This document shows positions 1 through 5,144 of a stretch of 7,622 bases of DNA, piece by piece. Numbering within the stretch: the first letter of the stretch is position 1; each line of letters opens with the position of its first letter. The translations under genes were made by a program, and so were the position numbers. Origin of the DNA: CAYUWH01 sp964448615 (lineage in GTDB: Bacteria; Patescibacteriota; Gracilibacteria; Peribacterales; Peribacteraceae). The notes beneath the pieces are model-generated. The model had not been told where the DNA came from. It searched no databases and worked only from the letters and a program-made list of their open reading frames with translations. Location: assembly GCA_964448615.1 (NCBI GenBank), contig CAYUWH010000049.1, positions 1-7,622 of the forward strand, read 5' to 3'.

Positions 1-851
1 GGACCGATTTGGCCATCCTCAAAATCAAACGTGTATTCATCGCATGATGAGGGGGAAAAGCTGGAACTTGAGGAACAATCCACAGGAAAACCGCATATGC
101 CGCAATCCGCGCCCGGCGGATTGGCATCAGTGCATTGCTGCAAGCAGGAGTAGGCATTGCAATCCACGGTGGATGAGCTGGAACTCTGCCCGTCTACGTA
201 CTGGTAGGAAAATGTGATCGACGCATTCGAATCCGATGTTCCGCTCTGCCCCCCGGAGAAGATGAAGAAATACGTTTGTCCCGCCACGACACTGATGGGC
301 GTTTCATTACTGAAACTGCACGGAGCGGTACAGGTAACGCCGGTGTTGTGCTTGCACGCGACAATGGAATTCCCCGGACAAGATGGGCCTGTGGTCACTT
401 GATAGGACCCGACATACAGCGTTTTTCCAAATGTTGGATCGCGCCAGTTGAATGAAAGCAAACCCGTGTCTGGCGCCGTCCATTGGAAAACCGCCTGTGC
501 CTCCGCGGCGGTGTCCGTCTGATTGCAGACGACATGACCAAGCGGCTGCATCGTCGCGGTCGCCACTCCGGATCTGGCTGTGGGAAGAACCACCACCGCA
601 CCGCATGATCCGCCTGGGCCCGGCACCACCGTCGTCACCGATGTGGATCCGAGCTGTACGTCCACGACCGTCTTTGTCGTCCCGACCACTTGCAAATCCC
701 ATGGAAGAGAACTATTCGACGCATCGGAAAACGCCGTCATGCCCAGCATGCGATTGAGAACCGGCCGTCCTTCTCCCAATAAAAAGAGCACGAGCGCACA
801 CGCACCGAGCGCGGCAAGATGTGATCGACGAACTGAATGCGGGGAAAGCAT
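1..851 (-). CDS. Large secreted Cys/Ser-rich protein, N-terminal part (partial)
   Basis: The frame is open from the ATG at 851 to the left edge, giving 283 visible residues with the C-terminus missing. Residues 1-26 look like a signal peptide or membrane anchor: a basic RR pair at 8-9 is followed by a hydrophobic stretch (HLAALGACALVLFLLG). Residues about 110-217 resemble a pre-peptidase C-terminal (PPC)-like beta-sandwich, with FQWTAPDTG, LYVGSY, VAC and VAGQTYFFIFSGG in the expected order. A Ser/Cys-rich linker follows (SSSSS at 223-227 and 260-264; 13 Cys in the visible part, enough for several disulfides), then DEYTFDFEDG, possibly the start of another extracellular domain. An in-frame ATG at 884 would add 11 residues; neither start has an SD, and I chose 851 because it gives the shorter signal n-region. 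It is divergent from the ABC ATPase gene. An adhesin or surface role is inferred only. I am confident it is coding and exported, not of its function. Confidence 0.8.
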   Translation of the reverse strand, partial: MLSPHSVRRSHLAALGACALVLFLLGEGRPVLNRMLGMTAFSDASNSSLPWDLQVVGTTKTVVDVQLGSTSVTTVVPGPGGSCGAVVVLPTARSGVATATMQPLGHVVCNQTDTAAEAQAVFQWTAPDTGLLSFNWRDPTFGKTLYVGSYQVTTGPSCPGNSIVACKHNTGVTCTAPCSFSNETPISVVAGQTYFFIFSGGQSGTSDSNASITFSYQYVDGQSSSSSTVDCNAYSCLQQCTDANPPGADCGICGFPVDCSSSSSFSPSSCDEYTFDFEDGQIG

Positions 852-910
852 GTTCGGCAGAGAGCGTACCAAACTGCAACGCATTGGAACATGCTGCTTT
901 GTAGTGGCGC

Positions 911-939
911 ATCCTAAATGGAAGAAGAGCGCAAGTCAT
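911..939 (-). promoter_or_regulatory. Possible promoter of the secreted-protein gene
   Basis: On the minus strand ATGACT (934-939) and TAGGAT (911-916) each match 4 of 6 bases of the sigma70 -35 and -10 consensus, with a 17-bp spacer. Transcription would begin near 904, about 50 nt before the ATG at 851 or 20 nt before the ATG at 884. The match is modest and could be chance. Confidence 0.3.
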
Positions 940-990
940 TTGTCCGTCCTCGCGACGCTCGCGCATCGGCGAATGGTATTCTTGTTCGCG

Positions 991-1809
991 ATGCTTGCCT
1001 GCACCGATCTCACGAAAGCATACGGCGACACACTCGCGCTCTCGAAGATTTCCTGCGTCATCGAACCCGGCGCATGCGTGTGCATCATCGGGGCCGGGGG
1101 CAGCGGAAAATCCGTCCTGCACCGCTTGTTGCTCGGCATGGAGCAACCGACGAGCGGCAGTATCACCGTCGACAACATCGATGTGAAGGCGTTGCCGCCG
1201 GATGCGCTGCGACTCTATCGGCTGCGTGTCGGGGCGATCGGACAGGAGCCACATCTCTTTTCGCATCTCACCATCGCGGAAAATATCCAGTATCCGCTCG
1301 AACTCAGTGGCATGAATGCCGTCAATGCCGAAAAAACCGTCAAGGCGATGTTGCAGGTGCTTCAGCTCAACGCCGTTGCCGATGCATTGCCCGAAGCATG
1401 TTCCCGTTCACAACAAATGATGGCGGCGATCGGTCGCGCGCTGATCGCAGAGCCGATGATCGTCCTTGCCGATGAACCGCTCGCACTGCTCGATGATGCA
1501 CAACGCGCAATCGTCATAACCCTGCTGAAACAAGCCCATGAACGCGGCGCCTCGCTGGTGGTATTCAGTCAGGACGCGCACAGTGCCAAGACACTTCATG
1601 CCCGAATCATGAAATTAGAAAACGGCGTGATGAGCGGAGACACAACATCTGCCGCCGCAACACATCCTCGCCGGAAGACGCGCGTGCATGAGATCAAATC
1701 CGAAGAAGCGCAGATCACAGAGAAGATCGAGCCCGAGCAACCTGCGGAACACGCCGAGCCCGCGGCGAAAGAAAAACGTAAAATCAAAATCACGTCGGTG
1801 GGATTCTAA
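991..1809 (+). CDS. FtsE/LolD-like ABC transporter ATPase with degenerate motifs
   Basis: This is a 272-residue ABC ATP-binding subunit. Residues 1-215 form one nucleotide-binding domain: MLACTDLTKAYGD is a normal ABC start, Walker A is GAGGSGKS (34-41), the Q-loop Gln is Q85 in AIGQEPHLF, Walker B is IVLADE (157-162), and ALLDD (165-169) is the D-loop region. Two conserved elements are altered. The LSGGQ signature reads CSRSQ (137-141), and the H-loop His is replaced by Gln (Q194, in VVFSQD where THD is usual). Residues about 220-272 are a charged Glu/Lys/Pro/Ala-rich tail not normal for FtsE or LolD. The frame extends upstream with no stop, but I start at 991 because the family N-terminus begins there; ATG 973 is possible. 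Neither has an SD. No FtsX or other permease gene is adjacent, so the partner is unknown. Its stop overlaps the convergent prephenate dehydratase gene by 4 bp. ATPase activity may be reduced; family membership is secure, but the exact subfamily is not. Confidence 0.85.
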   Translation: MLACTDLTKAYGDTLALSKISCVIEPGACVCIIGAGGSGKSVLHRLLLGMEQPTSGSITVDNIDVKALPPDALRLYRLRVGAIGQEPHLFSHLTIAENIQYPLELSGMNAVNAEKTVKAMLQVLQLNAVADALPEACSRSQQMMAAIGRALIAEPMIVLADEPLALLDDAQRAIVITLLKQAHERGASLVVFSQDAHSAKTLHARIMKLENGVMSGDTTSAAATHPRRKTRVHEIKSEEAQITEKIEPEQPAEHAEPAAKEKRKIKITSVGF

Positions 1810-2654
1810 TTCTCCCATCGATCGTTCCAGCTGCCCAGCCATCGCACGATTTTCGCATGGTGCGCGAGCTGCCTTGCCATCAGCTCAAATTCTTCCGGTT
1901 TTCCTTCGCGCGTCATTTCCACGTAAAAGCCGTACTGCTTATTGCCGATGGGGCGACTATGGAGCGATGTGAGATCGACGCGCGCATTATCGATAATGCT
2001 CGTGATGCGATTGAGAATCCCCCGCTGGTTTTCCGGAATCAAAAATGCCGCATGATACTGCGCTTCCGGGTTCGGGAGCGGCTCGGCGCCGTTTCGGTGC
2101 ACAAGAAAAAACTGCGTGATGTTCTCGCCGTCTTTGTCGTTCGCCACGTCCTCTTGCAGTAAGAGCAACCCCAATTCCTCAATCGCAAGACGCGATGCCA
2201 GTGCGATATTCCGCGGATCGTTTTGCTCTTTCACGTAGCGCACGGCATCGACGGTTGTCGGGAATCCTTTGGTGCCTTCGAGATGCGGCAGACGCGCTTG
2301 GAAGTTTGTGGATTGCTCCAAGCCTTTGGCGTGAGAGCAGGCGATGCGTGCTTGCTCCAGCGCATCAGGGTCCAAGCCGCCTGCGCAGAGCCGCACTTTT
2401 AATTGCACTTCGCCGACGATGCTTGCAAGCTGCTCGGAACGCAGAAGATCAAGATGCGGCCACACCACGCCACCGGAAGAATTTTCAAACGGGAGCAGCG
2501 CGTACGCATCTTCTTGTTGCATCATGCGCCAGACATCGTTGATGGTTTTACCGTAGAGAATTTCGCGATGCGGCGCCTGTGCGAGAATACTGCGAGCAGC
2601 TTCGTCGGAAAACGAGAGGCGTTCGAGGGCGGCGATGGGAGCGAGGGTTTTCAT
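1806..2654 (-). CDS. pheA: Prephenate dehydratase (monofunctional, with ACT domain)
   Basis: This enzyme converts prephenate to phenylpyruvate in the cytoplasm, the first step committed to phenylalanine. At 282 residues it has the usual length of monofunctional PheA. The catalytic part spans about 1-190: LSFSDEAA (13-20) is a weakened GxxGTFS..A start, LLPFENSSGG (53-62) matches the PIENS..G motif, ACSHAKGLEQ (105-114) matches the SHPQALxQ region, FPTTVDAV (131-138) matches the STxxAV region, and NITQFFLV (178-185) holds the catalytic Thr (T180). The family's usual TRF reads TQF here. The ACT regulatory domain spans about 198-278, with RGILNRI for the GAL region and LHSRP (231-235) for the Phe-binding ESRP. 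I start at ATG 2654, 17 nt after the DAHP synthase stop; a longer open frame upstream only runs antisense-free through the DAHP synthase gene in another frame. It has no SD and is probably co-transcribed with DAHP synthase under the leader attenuator. The altered ESRP may weaken Phe feedback. Confidence 0.9.
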   Translation of the reverse strand: MKTLAPIAALERLSFSDEAARSILAQAPHREILYGKTINDVWRMMQQEDAYALLPFENSSGGVVWPHLDLLRSEQLASIVGEVQLKVRLCAGGLDPDALEQARIACSHAKGLEQSTNFQARLPHLEGTKGFPTTVDAVRYVKEQNDPRNIALASRLAIEELGLLLLQEDVANDKDGENITQFFLVHRNGAEPLPNPEAQYHAAFLIPENQRGILNRITSIIDNARVDLTSLHSRPIGNKQYGFYVEMTREGKPEEFELMARQLAHHAKIVRWLGSWNDRWEN

Positions 2655-2671
2655 TGATAGTGGGGAGGAAA

Positions 2672-3712
2672 TCAGCGTTTCGCGAGAAGGTCTGCCATTT
2701 CTTTGAGTAACACTTCGGTCTGCTTCCAATCGAGACAGCCATCGGTGATCGAGAGGCCTTCCATATCCATCCCCTCTTTGATCGATTGCTTTCCTGATTT
2801 TTCGTACCCCTCGATCATGAAGCCGACAATGCGCTGGTACTCTTTGCGACCGCGCAGCAGACAACGCAGCACCGCATGCACCACATCACTCTGCAATTCC
2901 GGATCTTTCCCGCTCCCGTTCATCGCGTTGTCATGGCTCGCATCAATGAGAATGGCGGGATTTTTGATCGTGCCTTTGCGCACTTGTTCCTGCAGAAGCC
3001 TGTCCGCCGTCGCGATGGAATGCGGATCGTAATTGGGACCATCGTTGCCGCCGCGGAGAATGAGATGCGCATGCGGGTTCCCACTCGTCCGCACGTGCAA
3101 ACCCCTGTAGGGGAATTCATGCTGCGCCTGTGCCGCGACAACGCCATTCACGCCGATCTCGATGCTGCCGCTCGTCGTGTTTTTCATCCCAACCGGGAGA
3201 TCGAGCCCCGATGCGAGTTGGCGATGTTCTTGATCTTCCGTGCTGCGTGCGCCGACGGCGATGTACGTCAGCAACGGTTCGCAGTACGGAGCATTTTCGC
3301 TGTAGAGCATTTCATCCGCAATCGGGAGAATGTCGGCGACGTTCGACATCATGCGACGTGCGGTCCAGATGCCTTTCACCAGATCTTTTTTTCCTTCGAG
3401 AGGATCCGGCTCCTGCATAATGCCCGTCCAGCCCGTGGTGGTGCGGGGCTTTTGGGTGTAGCAGCGCATGACAATGAGAATCTGGTCATGCAATTGCTCC
3501 TGCAACCGCGCGAGTTTTTCCGCGTACGCCTCAACCGCTTCGACAGGGTATGCCGAGCACGGCCCCACAATCGCGAGCTTGCGCGGGTCACCGCCTTCGA
3601 TAATGCGCTGCACGGCTGCGCGATGTTCGGGAATACGGTGTGACGGTTTCACCGGAATCGCTTCGGATATTTCCTCGACGGACGGTAATGCCTGAATAGT
3701 TTGGATGGCCAT
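2672..3712 (-). CDS. aroG: 3-deoxy-7-phosphoheptulonate (DAHP) synthase, class I (AroG/F/H type)
   Basis: This enzyme condenses phosphoenolpyruvate with erythrose 4-phosphate, the entry step of the shikimate pathway to Phe, Tyr and Trp. From ATG 3712 it has 346 residues, close to E. coli AroG (350). Family blocks in order: LAIVGPCSA (46-54), YTQKPRTTTGW (85-95), GARSTEDQEHRQLASGL (154-170), PVGMKN (173-178), NPHAHLILRGGNDGPNYD (212-229), LIDASHDN (255-262), GFMIEGYEKSGKQ (297-309) and SITDGCLDW (321-329). The four metal ligands known from E. coli AroG are present as C52, H260, E301 and D324. A TTG at 3736 would add 8 residues but lies within the terminator U-tract, so ATG 3712 is preferred; there is no SD. 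It is the first gene of the operon, with prephenate dehydratase 17 nt downstream. Transcription appears controlled by the leader attenuator at 3743-3873. Which aromatic acid inhibits the enzyme cannot be told from the sequence, so the aroG symbol stands for the family rather than one isozyme. Confidence 0.95.
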   Translation of the reverse strand: MAIQTIQALPSVEEISEAIPVKPSHRIPEHRAAVQRIIEGGDPRKLAIVGPCSAYPVEAVEAYAEKLARLQEQLHDQILIVMRCYTQKPRTTTGWTGIMQEPDPLEGKKDLVKGIWTARRMMSNVADILPIADEMLYSENAPYCEPLLTYIAVGARSTEDQEHRQLASGLDLPVGMKNTTSGSIEIGVNGVVAAQAQHEFPYRGLHVRTSGNPHAHLILRGGNDGPNYDPHSIATADRLLQEQVRKGTIKNPAILIDASHDNAMNGSGKDPELQSDVVHAVLRCLLRGRKEYQRIVGFMIEGYEKSGKQSIKEGMDMEGLSITDGCLDWKQTEVLLKEMADLLAKR

Positions 3713-3723
3713 GATGGTTGGAA

Positions 3724-3765
3724 GAAAAAAATACAAAAACGCCTTCCCGCTGCGTAAGGGGGAAG
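3724..3765 (-). terminator. Intrinsic terminator of the leader (attenuator segments 3:4)
   Basis: On the minus strand CTTCCC (3765-3760) pairs with GGGAAG (3748-3743) around an 11-nt loop. After GCG follows a T-rich run, TTTTTGTATTTTTTT, ending 12 nt before the DAHP synthase ATG. A terminator placed between a promoter and its own first gene is the hallmark of attenuation. Its 5' arm can instead pair with an upstream leader segment. Confidence 0.75.
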
Positions 3766-3850
3766 TGCGAAGTGTTCTGGATGCTTAACGCTTGATCAGC
3801 TCAGACACGACGGCTGCTTCCCCACTCTAAAGGAGAACCAGAAGCTGCCG
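3743..3850 (-). promoter_or_regulatory. Ribosome-mediated transcription attenuator, aromatic amino acid responsive
   Basis: Four leader segments make mutually exclusive hairpins. Segment 1 (CGGCAGCTTC, 3850-3841) lies in the Phe codons of the leader peptide and pairs with segment 2 (GAAGCAGCCG, 3820-3811) at 9 of 10 positions. Segment 2 also supplies GGGGAAG (3823-3817), a perfect 7-bp complement of CTTCCCC in segment 3 (3765-3759). Segment 3 alternatively forms the terminator with segment 4 (3748-3743). By analogy with trp and phe attenuators, a ribosome stalled at the early aromatic codons covers segment 1, frees segment 2 to hold segment 3, and allows read-through. A ribosome reaching the stop codon covers segment 2 and lets the terminator form. 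TTCTGG in segment 1 (3843-3838) can also pair with CCAGAA (3780-3775). Pairings are read directly; the mechanism is inferred. Confidence 0.75.
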
Positions 3851-3873
3851 AAGGAATACATCGTTGCTGACAT
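3796..3873 (-). CDS. Aromatic-rich leader peptide of the DAHP synthase operon
   Basis: This is a 25-codon open frame, MSATMYSFGSFWFSFRVGKQ followed by PSCLS and a TGA. Residues 6-15 (YSFGSFWFSF) contain Tyr once, Phe four times and Trp once, so six of ten codons call for aromatic amino acids and all three are represented. It resembles PheL and TrpL leaders, whose run of codons for the pathway product is the sensor. The ATG lies about 4 nt after the start point expected from the promoter at 3884-3911, so the RNA would be leaderless or nearly so; no SD is seen. A second in-frame ATG at 3861 would give 21 residues and keep the whole aromatic run. The peptide itself probably has no other function. 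Alternative: a chance short frame, which the composition, promoter, terminator and downstream genes argue against. Confidence 0.78.
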   Translation of the reverse strand: MSATMYSFGSFWFSFRVGKQPSCLS

Positions 3874-3883
3874 GTGTGCGGGG

Positions 3884-3911
3884 ATTCTACGTATTTTGGC
3901 TGAGGTGTCAA
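3884..3911 (-). promoter_or_regulatory. Sigma70-type promoter of the leader-DAHP synthase-prephenate dehydratase operon
   Basis: On the minus strand the -35 is a perfect TTGACA (3911-3906) and the -10 is TAGAAT (3889-3884, 5 of 6), with a 16-bp spacer. The start point is expected near A3877. This gives a leader of about 165 nt before the DAHP synthase ATG and places the leader-peptide ATG almost at the 5' end. Confidence 0.7.
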
Positions 3912-3939
3912 TAAATCTCGCGATCAAATCAACAAAACT

Positions 3940-3964
3940 AAAAAGGACCGAGTTTCCTCGGCCC
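3940..3964 (-). terminator. Intrinsic terminator of the receiver-domain gene
   Basis: On the minus strand GGGCCGAG (3964-3957) pairs with CTCGGTCC (3952-3945) as an 8-bp stem with one G-U pair, closed by a GAAA tetraloop (GNRA type) and followed by TTTTT (3944-3940). It lies 20 nt after the stop of the gene at 3985-4761 and insulates it from the aromatic operon promoter that follows on the same strand. Confidence 0.85.
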
Positions 3965-3984
3965 CGTTTGTCCTAAGAGAGTTC

Positions 3985-4761
3985 TCAGGACTTGAACAGT
4001 CTTTCGATGACCCCCTTCCAGTTTTTTTCCTTATGCGACCAGCAATCGAAGTCCACCCTTGCCCCCTCGATGTTAGCCCCGCCGAGGAGATGAGTGAAGG
4101 CGGCCGAGACAGGATGATCGTGGTGACTGTGCATGGTCACCACGGCGATACGCTTGACCCCTGCCTTGGCCGCGATGAGCGCGAGCATCAGACCCATGGG
4201 CATCAGCTGCCCGACGTAGGCAAGTGCCTTGTCGAGCATACCGTAGGTACTCGCCGGCAGCATGAGGTCGGTGAGGACCACATCGAACTGTCCGCTCTTG
4301 ATCGCGTCGATGCCCTGCTGGTAAGTCGTGACGACCGTCAGCCGGTACAGCGAGCCGAGCTGTTCTTCTGCGCCCTGACAATTCTTTAGGGAATCGTCGA
4401 TCACCAGAACACGGAGCGCATCCGGGGGCGGAGCAAGTCGCTCCACGCGTTGCACTGTGATCTCCGGGAGCGCCTTGATGATCGGCAGGACTTCGTCCCA
4501 CATGCCGATGACGACGAGGTTGGGGGTCAAAGCCCCCGTGAATGGCTCCATCGTCATCATCACGTAGTGAACACCGTGCCTGTGAATCTTCTCCAGCAGA
4601 CCGTACCCCGTGAAGAGGACGATATCGGCCTCGGCCAGATTCTCCGTCACCGTGAACCGCTCCGGATCCAGACACGTGAGCAGTCGCTTGAGCGAAACGA
4701 AGAATTCCCCGCCGCCAGCGTACTCAGAAGCGAGGCTCGGGTGCACATGAATCTTCTGCAT
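3985..4761 (-). CDS. Atypical response-regulator-like protein (receiver domain)
   Basis: The protein has 258 residues. Residues about 117-210 look like a phosphoacceptor receiver domain: RVLVIDDS (117-124) supplies the acidic pair D122-D123, VVLTDLMLP (161-169) supplies the likely phosphorylated D165, and IAVVTMHS (205-212) supplies the conserved Thr (T209). About 30 extra residues lie between the acceptor and T209 (including MPMGLMLALIAAKAGVK), and the stretch after it, HSHHDHPVSAAFTHLLGG, is His-rich. The usual beta-5 Lys is not evident. Residues 1-110 have no domain I recognise (MQKIHVHPSLASEYAGGGEF at the start); they may be a degenerate receiver-like fold. No DNA-binding helix-turn-helix is evident and no histidine kinase is nearby. 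The ATG at 4761 is fixed by AGAGGAGAG with about 6 nt spacing. It has its own consensus promoter and terminator, so it is probably monocistronic and well expressed. The receiver call is fairly firm; the output is unknown. Confidence 0.82.
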   Translation of the reverse strand: MQKIHVHPSLASEYAGGGEFFVSLKRLLTCLDPERFTVTENLAEADIVLFTGYGLLEKIHRHGVHYVMMTMEPFTGALTPNLVVIGMWDEVLPIIKALPEITVQRVERLAPPPDALRVLVIDDSLKNCQGAEEQLGSLYRLTVVTTYQQGIDAIKSGQFDVVLTDLMLPASTYGMLDKALAYVGQLMPMGLMLALIAAKAGVKRIAVVTMHSHHDHPVSAAFTHLLGGANIEGARVDFDCWSHKEKNWKGVIERLFKS

Positions 4762-4767
4762 GGTTCT

Positions 4768-4772
4768 CTCCT
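4768..4772 (-). promoter_or_regulatory. Strong Shine-Dalgarno site of the receiver-domain gene
   Basis: AGGAG, within AGAGGAGAG, lies 6 nt before the ATG at 4761 and fixes that start. Such sites are absent before most other genes in the window. Confidence 0.8.
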
Positions 4773-4797
4773 CTATAATGATTGGTGGTTTTTCCCG

Positions 4798-4808
4798 ACA
4801 CGACGTGT
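4798..4808. promoter_or_regulatory. Short palindrome in the 5' leader, possible operator
   Basis: ACACGACGTGT is an 11-bp inverted repeat (5-bp arms, one central base) lying about 13-23 nt downstream of the predicted start point of the receiver-domain gene. A flanking, offset GACAC/GTGTC pair adds to the symmetry. It could bind a repressor or form a small leader hairpin. The evidence is position and symmetry only. Confidence 0.3.
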
Positions 4809-4827
4809 GTCAAAGAACGTAATAGAT

Positions 4828-4855
4828 ATTATATGTTAATTTTTAATATTGTCAA
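4828..4855 (-). promoter_or_regulatory. Full-consensus sigma70 promoter of the receiver-domain gene
   Basis: On the minus strand there is a perfect TTGACA (4855-4850), a 16-bp A/T-rich spacer and a perfect TATAAT (4833-4828). Transcription is expected from about 4821, giving a 5' leader of about 60 nt. The A/T-rich block stands out from the surrounding sequence. Confidence 0.8.
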
Positions 4856-4881
4856 TTTCCTCGTTTCCCGACGTCATAAAT

Positions 4882-4902
4882 CCCCTGTGATGTTCACAGG
4901 GG
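4882..4902. terminator. Hairpin downstream of the zinc-ribbon gene
   Basis: CCCCTGTGA (4882-4890) and TCACAGGGG (4894-4902) form a perfect 9-bp stem with a 3-nt loop. On the minus strand it follows the zinc-ribbon stop by about 32 nt but is followed only by ATTTATG, so the U-tract is poor. It may be a weak terminator or an mRNA 3' stabiliser. It also separates that gene from the next promoter. Confidence 0.5.
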
Positions 4903-4934
4903 GTGGTGCAGGGCACCATGTTGTAGCGGCCCGC

Positions 4935-5144
4935 TCACTTGGGCCAAACTTCCTTGGGAGCGGTGACGCCGCAACTGTTGCAGGTATAGGCGGGAACCTT
5001 TTTGCTGAACAGTCGCTTGAGGGCGATCGCAATCAGTCCCGTGAACGGGATGCTGCTACGCCAGGTGCTCCAGGTTTCAAAATCGGACTCCGGGTAACAG
5101 GTGGTGGAGCTGATGTCCGTTCCGCCGCAATTCGGACATGTCAT
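4935..5144 (-). CDS. Small zinc-ribbon protein
   Basis: The protein has 69 residues with two Cys pairs, CPNC (3-6) and CNSC (55-58), each followed by Gly, as in a zinc ribbon that binds one Zn2+. Between them lie acidic and Trp-rich residues (YPESDFETWSTW) and a hydrophobic stretch with basic residues after it (SIPFTGLIAIALKRLFSKK, 31-49), which could be a membrane-associated helix or a buried core. The start is ATG 5144 because GGGAGGA lies about 7 nt upstream and CPNC then falls at the very N-terminus, as usual for this type; an in-frame ATG at 5180 has no such site. It is divergent from the exported-protein gene and lies upstream, on the same strand, of the receiver-domain gene, which has a separate promoter. 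Function is unknown; nucleic-acid or protein binding is possible. Confidence 0.78.
   Translation of the reverse strand: MTCPNCGGTDISSTTCYPESDFETWSTWRSSIPFTGLIAIALKRLFSKKVPAYTCNSCGVTAPKEVWPK

Noticed and set aside
951..963. Hairpin CGCGACGCTCGCG just before the ABC ATPase gene
   Set aside because: The arms are only 5 bp and G/C-rich, with no link to a regulatory element.
580..990. Upstream extension of the ABC ATPase frame (137 extra codons)
   Set aside because: It is antisense to the clearly coding secreted protein, and the ABC family N-terminus begins at 991.
2655..2864. N-terminal extension of prephenate dehydratase
   Set aside because: The extra residues lie over the DAHP synthase coding region in another frame and do not match the family; the start at 2654 gives normal length.
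2876..3643. Long plus-strand open frame opposite DAHP synthase
   Set aside because: Its product resembles no family I know and is explained as the antisense shadow of a strongly conserved enzyme.
3713..3877. T-box or metabolite riboswitch in the operon leader
   Set aside because: No T-box sequence (UGGNACC-type) or known aptamer core was seen; the aromatic-rich peptide and alternating hairpins explain the leader better.
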